Source: Saprospiraceae bacterium
GTDB taxonomy: Bacteria; Bacteroidota; Bacteroidia; Chitinophagales; Saprospiraceae
Length of the DNA stretch: 64,000 bases
Direction: 5' to 3'
Assembly (NCBI GenBank): GCA_016712145.1
Contig: JADJRO010000001.1
Location: 2,852,501 to 2,916,500 of the forward strand
Under the pieces are notes generated by a model, which saw only the letters and a list, made by a program, of their open reading frames with translations, was not told where the DNA came from and did not search any database. Made by a program: the position numbers and the translations under genes. Below, piece by piece: positions 52,718 through 62,600 of the stretch. Position 1 is the stretch's first letter, and every line of letters begins with the position of its first letter.

Positions 52718-53437
52718 CTAAATTCTTGACTTGCGTTTCTTCTTTTGTACTCCTTTTATAGTTTTTGCAGGAATAGATTTTTTAACCGGGTTTGAAACAA
52801 AAATCGGTTTAATCATTTTATTTTGAAGAGATTCCATAGTATGAATTTCTCTTTTAGGAGTTTCAACAATCAATTCTTCTTTTAACTCCGTTTTATAATC
52901 CAATAAATCCAGATTGTATTTTTGTATTGTACGGATTAATCGTTCGGCATAATTGGGATCGGTTGCATATCCACACCTTTTAAGTCCATAGGCCCATGAA
53001 GTATAATCTGTTTTGGAAAGACTAAATAATTCTTTGTATCGAGGGCGATTCATTAAAAAATCGCTGTGGTCTTTATAGGAATCAATTGCTGAAGAATAGG
53101 ATCGAAAACAAGAAGCAATCAATTGCCCTGAAGTATTGTAATCATCATCTTCGTATTGATAGGTTTCCCCATTCCAATTGTTTTTACATTTTATGCCAAA
53201 ATGATTATTTGCCTGAATGGCAAGTTCACTTCGACCGGCCATGGATTCAAGCAGCCCTTGTGCCATTTTAATACTGGCAGGAATGCCGCTGCGATCCATT
53301 TCGCTGATAGCGAGAAATTTAAATTGTTCGATGTATTTTTCCTGGACAGAAACCGGACGGGCAGAGACCATCAGGAATAAAACGAAAGGCATAACCAATA
53401 GCCTTAAAATGGGATGATGTGGGGGCACTAATTTCAT
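52718..53437 (-). CDS. Glucosaminidase (GH73) domain protein
   Basis: 239 residues with an N-terminal signal peptide or anchor (about 8-25). The glucosaminidase domain (about 45-185) carries SIKMAQGLLESMAGRS with the catalytic Glu, then NNHFGIKC, FRSYSSAIDSYKDHSDFL and YATDPNYAERLI. Such enzymes cleave GlcNAc-MurNAc bonds in peptidoglycan. The C-terminal tail is Lys-rich and lacks a LysM domain. A TATTTTTG box (53464-53471, minus strand) lies 26 bp before the start. Confidence 0.9.
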   Translation of the reverse strand: MKLVPPHHPILRLLVMPFVLFLMVSARPVSVQEKYIEQFKFLAISEMDRSGIPASIKMAQGLLESMAGRSELAIQANNHFGIKCKNNWNGETYQYEDDDYNTSGQLIASCFRSYSSAIDSYKDHSDFLMNRPRYKELFSLSKTDYTSWAYGLKRCGYATDPNYAERLIRTIQKYNLDLLDYKTELKEELIVETPKREIHTMESLQNKMIKPIFVSNPVKKSIPAKTIKGVQKKKRKSRI

Positions 53438-53625
53438 TTTGGTAACGATTCGCTTTACAGATGCAAAAATAATACCAATTTTGAAACCACCAAGGGGGTA
53501 GTAATATATATAATGTTATATTACAATTAATTATAAAGTGATTTATTTTATAATATGTAAATTGAGGAGGGAAGAAGCTGGATTAGTCTGTAGAAAGGAA
53601 GTCTGAAGGTTAAAGCCGAGAGGCT

Positions 53626-53839
53626 TGAGAGGCTGTATGGCTGATAGGCTGGAAACCCACAAAAAACATATTTAAGCTTAACAACTTAATAGCTTATCAG
53701 CTTAATAGCTTTTCAGCTTGATAGCTTTTCAGCCAAATAGCTTAACAACTTCTTTTCTAATTCCTACTTGTTGATTTTGGAGGACTAAATCCCTTGAAAC
53801 TACTTTAGGCTTAACAGCTTAATAGCTTAATAGCTTCTC
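53626..53839. repeat. Octamer arrays before the 208-residue secreted protein gene
   Basis: A GGCTGTAT, GGCTGATA, GGCTGGAA run lies at about 53631-53654. 53675-53754 holds ten exact octamers (AGCTTAAC, AACTTAAT, AGCTTATC, AGCTTAAT, AGCTTTTC, AGCTTGAT, AGCTTTTC, AGCCAAAT, AGCTTAAC, AACTTCTT). 53808-53839 holds four more. The GGCTGATA words are partly complementary to the AGCTTATC words. They dominate the 411-bp gap 53438-53848, which holds no gene. Confidence 0.85.
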
Positions 53840-53848
53840 CACTTCCTC

Positions 53849-54475
53849 TTATTCTCCGACAGCTTGTTTGATTTTGGCAAGATCCAGTTTCGCTGCAAAA
53901 GCCAATTCAGCCTGTTCGTTTGCAAACCCTTTTGCCTGGATGGTAATTAAGGTTTGACTCAGTGGAATTTGAATTTGCGTAGATCTGATTTTTTTTGAAA
54001 CATCGTTGTTGCCATAATAATCCATCATTTCAGTTTTTAATATGGCTCGTTGCGTTCCAACACGTACACTTTTTGCACCTTCGCCCATTAGTGCGGGGTT
54101 GGATAAATACATATTCATAGCACTCATCATCGGCGAGTTGGCTAAAATCTGAATTTCTGCTTCATTTTCATCAAGCGTTGGATTTTTATATTGTTTGCTG
54201 ATTTGGCTACCGCCCATAGCACCTAAACTTGTATTTGAGGATCCGTCAACAACTTCTTTTAGTCCGTTAATTTCTATAGGAAGTACATTGCCGATTTGTT
54301 CGGACATGAGTTTATTGAGCTCATTTATGGCATCTTGCAAACTCATTTGGGCTTGTTTGTAATTTTTTTGGCTATAAAAATCTGTAGCTTCTTTCAGGTA
54401 ATTTTGGACAGGATCCTGGCTGAAGGATTGATAGCAAACAAGCGATAGTAAAAAGAGTACAAATTTAATTTTCAT
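53849..54475 (-). CDS. Small secreted protein, family not recognised
   Basis: 208 residues with a signal peptide (about 1-19, ending QSFSQ). Residues 22-65 look like a TPR-like helical pair (YLKEATDFYSQKNYKQAQMSLQ split by a turn). The rest is mixed, with a TQIQIPLSQTLITIQAKGF strand region and an Ala/Lys-rich final helix. No enzyme motif is seen. Preceded by a TATCTTTG box and followed by octamer arrays. Confidence 0.75.
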   Translation of the reverse strand: MKIKFVLFLLSLVCYQSFSQDPVQNYLKEATDFYSQKNYKQAQMSLQDAINELNKLMSEQIGNVLPIEINGLKEVVDGSSNTSLGAMGGSQISKQYKNPTLDENEAEIQILANSPMMSAMNMYLSNPALMGEGAKSVRVGTQRAILKTEMMDYYGNNDVSKKIRSTQIQIPLSQTLITIQAKGFANEQAELAFAAKLDLAKIKQAVGE

Positions 54476-54500
54476 TGTGTTTGATTAAACAGTTTGTTTC

Positions 54501-54508
54501 CAAAGATA
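54501..54508 (-). promoter_or_regulatory. -7 box (TATCTTTG) for the 208-residue secreted protein
   Basis: Exact minus-strand TAnnTTTG, 25 bp before the ATG. Confidence 0.5.
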
Positions 54509-54605
54509 CTACAAAAAATCTAAATTGTCTTTGAACAGAACCTATAGGTTTTGAACTCGAATTTGATTTGAATTTTGGTTCGAAAATAAAAGCATTTGAC
54601 TTAAA

Positions 54606-54639
54606 AAATAAAGGAGGCACATTGGTACCTCCTTTATTT
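54606..54639 (-). terminator. Terminator of the MopE-like T9SS gene
   Basis: Arms 54606-54617 and 54628-54639 (AAATAAAGGAGG/CCTCCTTTATTT) are perfect complements; read on the minus strand the hairpin runs into a T tract. A near-copy serves the next gene at 56315. Confidence 0.85.
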
Positions 54640-54671
54640 TTATTTTAAATAAATCTGAAAAAAAATCAGTT

Positions 54672-56132
54672 TTATTTTTGAATGGTAAATGATTTTACTT
54701 CACGGTCAATTCCATTCATGATTTTTACAAAATACAAACCATTTGAAAATTGATTAATTCCAATAGGAATTACCAATTCCTGTTGATGATTCATGGAATA
54801 GGTTTCCGCAAACAATTTTTGTCCAATGTTATTGTATAAGACTAGGTTAACAGGATTTCCGGTATTGGATTGCACCTTAACATACAATACATTTTGAGCT
54901 GGATTTGGATAGAGTTCAATGCCTTGATAATCGGAAGCAGTCAAATCATATTGATAATAAACTTCTTCACCAGTCATGAATTCATTTTTTTCCAATCGGG
55001 TCAAATTACCGCCACAACCGGAATTCCCACATGGGCCTAAATAACCTCCGGCATTGATATGGTTTTGAACTGCTGATAAATAGGTACATACCGTTTTATA
55101 TCCTCCAGGTGATTTACTGCATACTTGCACTTTGGTATTGCTGCTACATTTCCAAGCATTGATGATTTGATTGATGTTAGAAGGTGGATATTTACAATCC
55201 GGTCTGCCATCGTTGTTGTTGTCGATTTTATCATTGCCACCGGGGCATTGGTCACAAGCATCTCCAACGTTGTCGCAATCAGCATCGGCTTGACTAGGAT
55301 TGTAAACATAAGGACAGTTGTCACTGCAATTCGAAATTCCGTCGCCATCTGAATCAGCACTTTCATCCACTATTCCATTGCAATTATCATCGTATCCATT
55401 GCAAGCTTCAGTCCGGCATGGATAAATCGCATTGTTAGTATCATTGCAATCACCATAAGCATAACTAAAGCCATCTCCGTCGTTATCAAGTGAAACACAG
55501 GAAGCAGTGGGTACAAATGCCACTGCATCTACAAAATTACCAACTGAGCCACCACTCACTCCACGGATTCTTAATCTTGAGGTGGTTTGCCCTGCGGGAA
55601 TTGCATAGCTGCCAGTATATAGATTCCAACTGGTGCCATCTGTCATTGAGGCCAGTGTGGTATACGGACCACCAATCGGTCCAATTTCAAAAACAGCATT
55701 TTGGACTCCAAGTCTTCCTCTGTGGGCTATTTGCCAATAGTAAATTTCCCCATCGCAGGTGGCAAAATCCTGATGTACGGTGCTAGGGAAGTTGGAGTTT
55801 ATTTCAATGTAATTGGAACCATGATATGGAGCAACCCCTTCGTTCCCATTTCCCCAAATTTCAAAATTCCCATCATTGGTTGACCAGCCATTAAAAAGTG
55901 AAGGAAAGGAAATGGAATTTCCAGGCACACAAGTTGTTTCAAAGCTTCCATTGAATGAGCCTGAACTACAAGGACAGCCGGGAGGTAAGTAATTCAAACC
56001 GGTGGCATTTTTAGTAAGGATTGCATTTAAAGCCAGGGGTGTGGCCGAGAATCCAACTGGGATAAAAAGTATCAAAATCAAAAGAAAATCAAGGAATTTG
56101 GGATGGTTGGGTACATTGGTAAATTGTTCCAT
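54672..56132 (-). CDS. T9SS-secreted protein with MopE-like metal-binding repeats
   Basis: 486 residues from the ATG at 56132 (an upstream ATG at 56168 is possible). Signal peptide, then an N-terminal region with paired Cys (CPCSSGSFNG), a lectin-like beta domain (about 50-200), then a calcium-type segment: DGDGFSYAYGDCNDTN, EACNGYDDNCNGIVDE (MopE motif) and thrombospondin-3-like DSDGDGISNCSDNCP repeats. The C terminus has a Cys-rich linker and a T9SS sorting domain (IELYPNPAQNVLYVKV). The last about 200 residues are nearly identical to the neighbouring gene's end. Confidence 0.88.
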   Translation of the reverse strand: MEQFTNVPNHPKFLDFLLILILFIPVGFSATPLALNAILTKNATGLNYLPPGCPCSSGSFNGSFETTCVPGNSISFPSLFNGWSTNDGNFEIWGNGNEGVAPYHGSNYIEINSNFPSTVHQDFATCDGEIYYWQIAHRGRLGVQNAVFEIGPIGGPYTTLASMTDGTSWNLYTGSYAIPAGQTTSRLRIRGVSGGSVGNFVDAVAFVPTASCVSLDNDGDGFSYAYGDCNDTNNAIYPCRTEACNGYDDNCNGIVDESADSDGDGISNCSDNCPYVYNPSQADADCDNVGDACDQCPGGNDKIDNNNDGRPDCKYPPSNINQIINAWKCSSNTKVQVCSKSPGGYKTVCTYLSAVQNHINAGGYLGPCGNSGCGGNLTRLEKNEFMTGEEVYYQYDLTASDYQGIELYPNPAQNVLYVKVQSNTGNPVNLVLYNNIGQKLFAETYSMNHQQELVIPIGINQFSNGLYFVKIMNGIDREVKSFTIQK

Positions 56133-56314
56133 TGAATTAATTTTAATTTGGTAATAGAATAAAAACAAATCAAATTAATTGAATTCTTCAATCAATTAAT
56201 TTCCAATAAATATCAGAAATATTTTTTAAATGCAAGTTTTTTTTTATGGGTTTTCACTTTTCTACCTGGCGTAAAAATTAATTGATTTCACTGGTTTCTA
56301 TGGAACACAATAAA

Positions 56315-56339
56315 AAAGGAGGCAATTTATGCCTCCTTT
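56315..56339 (-). terminator. Terminator of the glycine-rich T9SS gene
   Basis: Arms 56315-56324 and 56330-56339 (AAAGGAGGCA/TGCCTCCTTT), T-rich on the minus-strand exit side. It is part of the same duplicated 3' cassette as the terminator at 54606. Confidence 0.85.
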
Positions 56340-56344
56340 GCTTT

Positions 56345-59300
56345 TTATTTTAAATAAATCCGAAAAAAAATCAGTTTTATTTTTTGAATGGTAAATGATT
56401 TTACTTCACGGTCAATTCCATTCATGATTTTCACAAAATACAAACCATTTGAAAATTGATTAATTCCAATAGGAATCACCAATTCTTGTTGATGATTCAT
56501 GGAATAGGTTTCTGCAAACAATTTTTGTCCAATGTTATTATATAAGACTAGGTCAATAGGATTTCCTGTATTGGATTGCACTTTAACATACAATACATTT
56601 TGAGCTGGATTTGGATAGAGTTCGATTCCCTGATAATCGGAAGCTGTCAAATCATATTGATAAACAACTTCTTCACCGGTCATGAATACATTTTTTTCCA
56701 ATCGGGTCAAGTTACCGCCGCCGCAGCCGGAATTTCCACATGGGCCTAGATAGCCACCTGCGTTGATGTGATTTTGTACAGCAGAAAGATAGGTACAAAC
56801 TGTTTTATAACCTCCAGATGATTTGCTACAGACTTGTACTTTGGTATTGCCACTGCATTTCCATGCATTGATAATTTGATTGATGTTGGAAGGTGGAAAT
56901 TTACAATCCGGCTTACCATCGTTGTTGTTGTCTATTTTATCATTGCCACCGGGGCATTGGTCACATCCATTTCCAACGCCATCGCAATCATCATCAGCTC
57001 CTGAAACGGAGAAAACTGCACTGCAAGTCACAGGTCCCTGACAAGTAGATGTAACTGTCCAGGTAACGGTTTTAGTTCCACCATATCTACTTGGAGCGGA
57101 ACCTCCATTGTGACTCACTGAACCATTGCAACCACCTGTATATTGAAATGAATTTAACCAATTGGAATATGAATTGTCTATTTCTGCTTGTGTATGACAG
57201 AGATCTTCATTTTTATTTTCTGGGCAGGTTACTGATACAGTTGCTGGTGCATTTACAGTAAATGTTCTTGAACAAGAATTTGAACTGCAATCGGTCGTAT
57301 ACGTCCAGATGGCTGTTGCCATTCCACCACATATACCTGGAGGATTATTTGGGGCATTTGTTGTAAAGGAACCATTACAACCTCCACTTCCAGTTGTAGA
57401 AGTTAAAAATGAAGCGTATGCTGAGCCAATCGCAGAGCTAGAAGAACACGAACTCATAGTAACTGAACTTCCGCAACTAAAATTGACCGAAGGTTCAGTA
57501 ATATTGATTTGTTGTGAGCAGGTTTTGCTGTTGCCTGCGTTATCCGTTAATTTCCATGTTCTGGTAACTACAATTGGGCAAGTTCCGGATTTAGAATCTT
57601 TATAGGTAACATTTGTAATTCCACAATTATCATTGCCAGTCCCATTATTTGGAGCATTGGAATAAACTGCATAGCTAGATCCAGTTTCATTCTCATTATA
57701 AGCCGGAGAATGAATTGCATTGGTGTTACAAGCAACAAAACTTCTGTTATCCGGGCATTTAGTAATATTTGGAGCTTGAACATCCTTCACAATAATATTA
57801 AAACTGCATTCTGCCGTATTTCCGAATTGATCGGTAGCTGTTGCAGTAATAGTCGTTGTTCCAACCGGATACGTTGCTGAAGGTGAAATATTCGTGTAAA
57901 CTATACTAGGAATATCTCCAACACAATCAACTGCACTAGCAATTTTGAATGCATACAAACGAAGTCCATTTTTTCCTCTTTCTGTACCGTCTAAGTCCGC
58001 CCAATCCGCTAAGTCAACCGGTGCACCATAAAAGTAGATTCTAAAAGTTATGGAACCGCTAACCGGTGCCATACCGCTTAAATTAAAATTTAAAGATTGA
58101 AATCCGCTAGGATTCACTGAAATGGTTGATATATCAGCGCTAAAACCATCTAAACTTGATCGAATGCTGGCTTTGGTTGGACCTTGATCTAAATAAGACC
58201 TTTTGTCATAGCTTAGATGCTCAAATCGAGTTCCTCCAGGAACATTGACATTAAAGGTCAAATATTGACCCGTAGGAACCGTTGGGGATCCTGTAATGCG
58301 ACCGACAGGCAGGGTGCCTCCATTGCAAGCATTTGATAAGCCAACAGTGGTTAAATTATTCGCTGAATACCCCAAACCAACATTTGAGGGAGGAATTGGC
58401 GTATTTCCGCAAACTATACCTGTGGGATTATATTGCAGTACCAATTCGGAAGGAAAATTATAAATAGTACTGCATAAGTCAGGTAAAGAATTAACTGAAA
58501 TATCAGCTGGGCAGGTCAAGCTTATTAAACATTCATAAGTAATTATTAAAATGCCATCACCAGTATTTAAACCACCTGTTGTTGTGCCGTTAGTTACGCT
58601 ACCTATATAACTGGAACCACCACCACCACCGCCGTTAGCACAATAACTGCCGCCGCCGCCGCCGCCATAATATCCACCGCCGCCGCCGCCGCCGCCTCTC
58701 CAATCTTGATTATTACCATCACCGCCTAAGCCCAAAGACCCAGGATAACCATTAAACATACAATTAGTGGGGAATAAGCCTCCGCAACCACCAGCACCGC
58801 CAGAAGATTGAGATCCACCGTATCCTCCTTGTCCACTCCATGGGGCACAGCTACCAGTACTTCCAGTTCCGTTATTGCCATTTAAAGCTCCTCCAATTCC
58901 GCCATCACCGCCTTGATATGGATTTTCACCGCCGCCGCCGCCGCCGCCGCCACCTGCAACAATAACTCTATCAGCAAGAGCAATTCCTCCTGCTCTGACA
59001 TCAGAAGCGCCTCCTCCATTGCCACCTTTACATCCTGCTGCAGGGCAACAATAGGCCAAACCGCCACCATTATAGCCACTTTGACCACCGACATAAATAT
59101 TTAAAACTTGACCAGGTGTAACAACTAAATCACCGGTGGCATATCCTCCGTTAAGTCCATAACCGCCAAAATTGCCAGCACAAGCACTGTTTTGCCCTTG
59201 AGCACCATAAGCTTTAATAGTGATGGATGTAATACCTGCGGGAACAGTCCAAGATTGAGGCGCACCCGTATAATTAAATGTAACAGTTGTTTGACTTTGA

Positions 59301-59392
59301 ATTAATGGTACGAATAGAAATTGAAACAGAATTAGGCACATGAATATGTGCACTTTTGGAAAATGCAAATTTCTAATTAAATTGAATTTCAT
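56345..59392 (-). CDS. Large T9SS-secreted protein with glycine-rich and HYR-like domains
   Basis: 1015 residues. After the signal peptide (about 1-34) comes a glycine-rich domain (about 35-290) that opens FNYTGAPQSWTVPAGITSITIKAYGA in two parts and contains long poly-Gly runs, with spaced Cys and YIG repeats, resembling the glycine-rich domain of ALK/LTK-type receptors. A CPADISVNS/HYR-like module (about 290-560) and Cys-rich repeats follow, then a linker and T9SS sorting domain shared with the neighbour. A T-run one base longer than in the neighbour replaces the FTIQK stop and adds 11 residues. Confidence 0.87.
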   Translation of the reverse strand: MKFNLIRNLHFPKVHIFMCLILFQFLFVPLIQSQTTVTFNYTGAPQSWTVPAGITSITIKAYGAQGQNSACAGNFGGYGLNGGYATGDLVVTPGQVLNIYVGGQSGYNGGGLAYCCPAAGCKGGNGGGASDVRAGGIALADRVIVAGGGGGGGGGENPYQGGDGGIGGALNGNNGTGSTGSCAPWSGQGGYGGSQSSGGAGGCGGLFPTNCMFNGYPGSLGLGGDGNNQDWRGGGGGGGGYYGGGGGGSYCANGGGGGGSSYIGSVTNGTTTGGLNTGDGILIITYECLISLTCPADISVNSLPDLCSTIYNFPSELVLQYNPTGIVCGNTPIPPSNVGLGYSANNLTTVGLSNACNGGTLPVGRITGSPTVPTGQYLTFNVNVPGGTRFEHLSYDKRSYLDQGPTKASIRSSLDGFSADISTISVNPSGFQSLNFNLSGMAPVSGSITFRIYFYGAPVDLADWADLDGTERGKNGLRLYAFKIASAVDCVGDIPSIVYTNISPSATYPVGTTTITATATDQFGNTAECSFNIIVKDVQAPNITKCPDNRSFVACNTNAIHSPAYNENETGSSYAVYSNAPNNGTGNDNCGITNVTYKDSKSGTCPIVVTRTWKLTDNAGNSKTCSQQINITEPSVNFSCGSSVTMSSCSSSSAIGSAYASFLTSTTGSGGCNGSFTTNAPNNPPGICGGMATAIWTYTTDCSSNSCSRTFTVNAPATVSVTCPENKNEDLCHTQAEIDNSYSNWLNSFQYTGGCNGSVSHNGGSAPSRYGGTKTVTWTVTSTCQGPVTCSAVFSVSGADDDCDGVGNGCDQCPGGNDKIDNNNDGKPDCKFPPSNINQIINAWKCSGNTKVQVCSKSSGGYKTVCTYLSAVQNHINAGGYLGPCGNSGCGGGNLTRLEKNVFMTGEEVVYQYDLTASDYQGIELYPNPAQNVLYVKVQSNTGNPIDLVLYNNIGQKLFAETYSMNHQQELVIPIGINQFSNGLYFVKIMNGIDREVKSFTIQKIKLIFFRIYLK

Positions 59393-59581
59393 AAGTTTGA
59401 ATTAATGTGTAAAAAATGATTATTGATAAAAAGAATTTGATAGTAGCAAATTATAATAGTAAAACTTAACTCAGATACAGTAGAGGGGAATCATGGAGCA
59501 ATTTATATGTTTATTTTGTAATATATGCTTTAAAAATAATTAATTTGCTTAAACAGAATATTCAAGCCTCATTCCATTGCC

Positions 59582-59589
59582 TACCTTTG
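59582..59589 (+). promoter_or_regulatory. -7 box (TACCTTTG) for dnaE
   Basis: Exact TAnnTTTG, 23 bp before the dnaE ATG. Confidence 0.55.
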
Positions 59590-59612
59590 CCAACTTGACC
59601 AGAATTTGAATC

Positions 59613-62600
59613 ATGCCTGAATTTTGCCATTTACACTGCCATACCCAGTTTTCTTTGCTGGATGGGGCTACTGATATAGCTTCTTTAATGAAAAAAGCAG
59701 CATCCGATGGTCAAAAGGCAGTTGCCTTAACCGATCACGGCAATATGTTTGGCTGTTTCAGTTTTGTGAAAGAAGCCAAAGCCAATGGACTAAAACCTAT
59801 CCTTGGTTGTGAGTTTTACCTGGTTCCGGATCGTCACAGACATAGTTTTGCTAAAAGCGCTGGCGAAAAGGATGAACGTTACCATCAGCTATTACTGGCA
59901 AAAAATCAAACGGGTTACGAAAACCTCTCAAAATTATGCTCTCTGGGTTTTATCGAAGGTCTTTATGGCAAATTTCCACGAATCGATAAAGAATTATTAC
60001 TGAAATACCATGAAGGATTGATTGCAACCAGTTGTTGTGTGGGAGCTGAAATTCCACAAGCGATCGTCAAAGGCAATCTGGCCTTGGCAGAATCGAAACT
60101 TAACTGGTGGATGGATTTATTTGGAGAAGATTTTTATATCGAATTGCAGAGGCATCGAGGCTGTGAAGATATTGATGGATCCGGTGTCAGTCAGGAGCAA
60201 ATCAATCAAACCTTATTGGGATTTGCAAAAAAATACAATTTAAAAGTCATTGCAACCAATGATGTACATTATCTTGAAGAAGCCGATTACCTACCTCATG
60301 ATATTTTGTTATGTATTAATACCAACTCCAATGTTGAAGAAGTAGATCGTTTTCAGTTTCCAAGTTCTGATTTTTACTTTAAGACAACCGATCAAATGTT
60401 GATGCAATTCAAGGATGTTCCGTTTGCGGTGGAACAAACTGCTGAAATTGCAGGTCGTTGTTTTTATCCAAACCTCGAACGGGATGTGTTGTTACCTAAT
60501 TTTCCAATTCCACAGCCATTCACCACTCAAAATGAATACCTCGAACATTTAGTTTTTACGGGAGCTAAAAAACGGTACGGTCAGATTGATTCTCAATTGG
60601 AAACGCGCTTGCAATTTGAGTTATCGGTTATTGAGAAAATGAATTTTGCTGGATATTTTTTAATTGTTCAGGATTTTATTCGTGCAGCAAGAGAATTGGG
60701 AGTTAGTGTTGGACCTGGCAGAGGAAGTGCCGCAGGATCTGCGGTTGCTTATTGTTTGACGATAACAGATATTGATCCAATTAAATACAATTTACTTTTT
60801 GAACGATTTTTAAATCCGGAGCGGATTTCATGGCCTGATATTGATATTGATTTTGATGATCGCGGCCGACAAAAGGTCTTGGATTATGTCGTGCAGAAAT
60901 ATGGAAAAAATCAGGTAGCACAAATCGTAACTTTTGGAACCATGGCTGCCAAATCTTCGATTCGTGATGTGGCCCGTGTTAAAAAATTAGATCTCTCAAT
61001 TTCTGACAGACTTGCAAAATTGGTCCCAACCAGACCCGGTATTAATCTAAAAAATATTTTAGATGATAAAGCCAATAATCTAGAAGAGTTTACACCTGAG
61101 GAAAAAAGCAAGGTTCAAGATTTGCGTAACATTTTAAAATTAAAAAATCTTGAATCAGAGGTTTTGGAAATGGCCATGAAAGTAGAAGGTTCAGTGCGTA
61201 ATACCGGAGTTCATGCAGCCGGAATTATTATTGCTCCTGATGACATCGCCAAATTCATTCCGGTATGTACTGCAAAAGATACCGATTTATTGGTCACCCA
61301 AGTTGAAGGGAATGTCATTGAATATACCGGCTTGCTCAAAATGGATTTTCTTGGATTGAATACGCTCTCAATTATCCAGGATGCATTAAGTAATATTATT
61401 AAACGCCATGGTTCAGAAAAGCAAATTCAACTGGACCAAATTCCTTTAGATGATCCGTTAACATTAGAGCTTTTTCAAAAAGGAAATACAACCGGTATAT
61501 TTCAGTTTGAAAGTGAGGGCATGCGTTCTAATCTCAAAAGTTTAAAACCGAATGGGATTGAAGATATCATCGCCATGAATGCACTTTTCCGACCCGGTCC
61601 CATGGCCTTTATTGATGAATTTATAAACCGAAAAAATAAAAAACAACAAATAGAATACCCTCACCCCTGGTTGGAGACTTTGTTGCAACCTACCTATGGC
61701 ATTATGGTCTATCAGGAACAAATTATGCAAACGGCACAGATCATGGCTGATTACTCACTTGGTGAAGCCGATGTGTTGCGAAGAGCCATGGGTAAAAAGA
61801 AAAAGGAAGAAATGGACAAACAAAGTAGTTTGTTTGTTGAACGAGCCGGTTTAAAGGGAATTGAAGAGTCTAAAGCAAAAGATATTTTCGAAGTGATGGC
61901 AAAATTTGCAGCGTATGGATTTAACCGTTCGCATGCTGCTGCATATTCTGTATTGGCATTTCAAACGGCCTATCTTAAAGCACATTATCCTGCAGAGTAT
62001 ATGGCTGCAGTTTTAACCGCTAATAAAAGCAATGTCTCCGATTTGCGAGTCTATTTAAATGAATGTCAGAAAATGAAACTCACGGTATTGGGTCCTGATA
62101 TTAATGAATCTGAAATGGAATTTACTGTAAATGCAAAAGGGCAGATTCGTTTTGGACTTTCTGCATTAAAGGGGATTGGAGAAGGACCTGTAACAGACAT
62201 TCTGATTGAGCGAAATGAAAGTGGGATGTTTCAAGATTTCGCAGATTTAGCGAAACGTCTCAGTTCAAAAGTATTTAATAAAAAAGTGATTGAGAGTCTT
62301 GTTTATGGTGGCGCATTTGATTGTTTTAGCAACATGCATCGAGCTCAATATTTTGCCCCTATTGATAAATATCCTAGCTATATTGAATGTATGATTCGCT
62401 GGGGGAGTCAATACCAGGCTTCCATTAATTCACAACAGGCATCATTGTTTGGAAATTCACTGGCCAATGATATATCGATTCCAAAAATACCGGAGTGCGC
62501 ACCTTGGACAAGTATTGAAAAATTAGCTCACGAAGTAGAGATTGCAGGTATTTATTTAAGTTCACATCCTTTAGATGATTATCAACTTGAGATTCGGAAT

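Noticed and set aside
55037..55366. 109-codon open frame on the minus strand
   Set aside because: Alternative frame of the Asp/Asn-rich repeats of the MopE-like gene; low-complexity composition makes spurious open frames.
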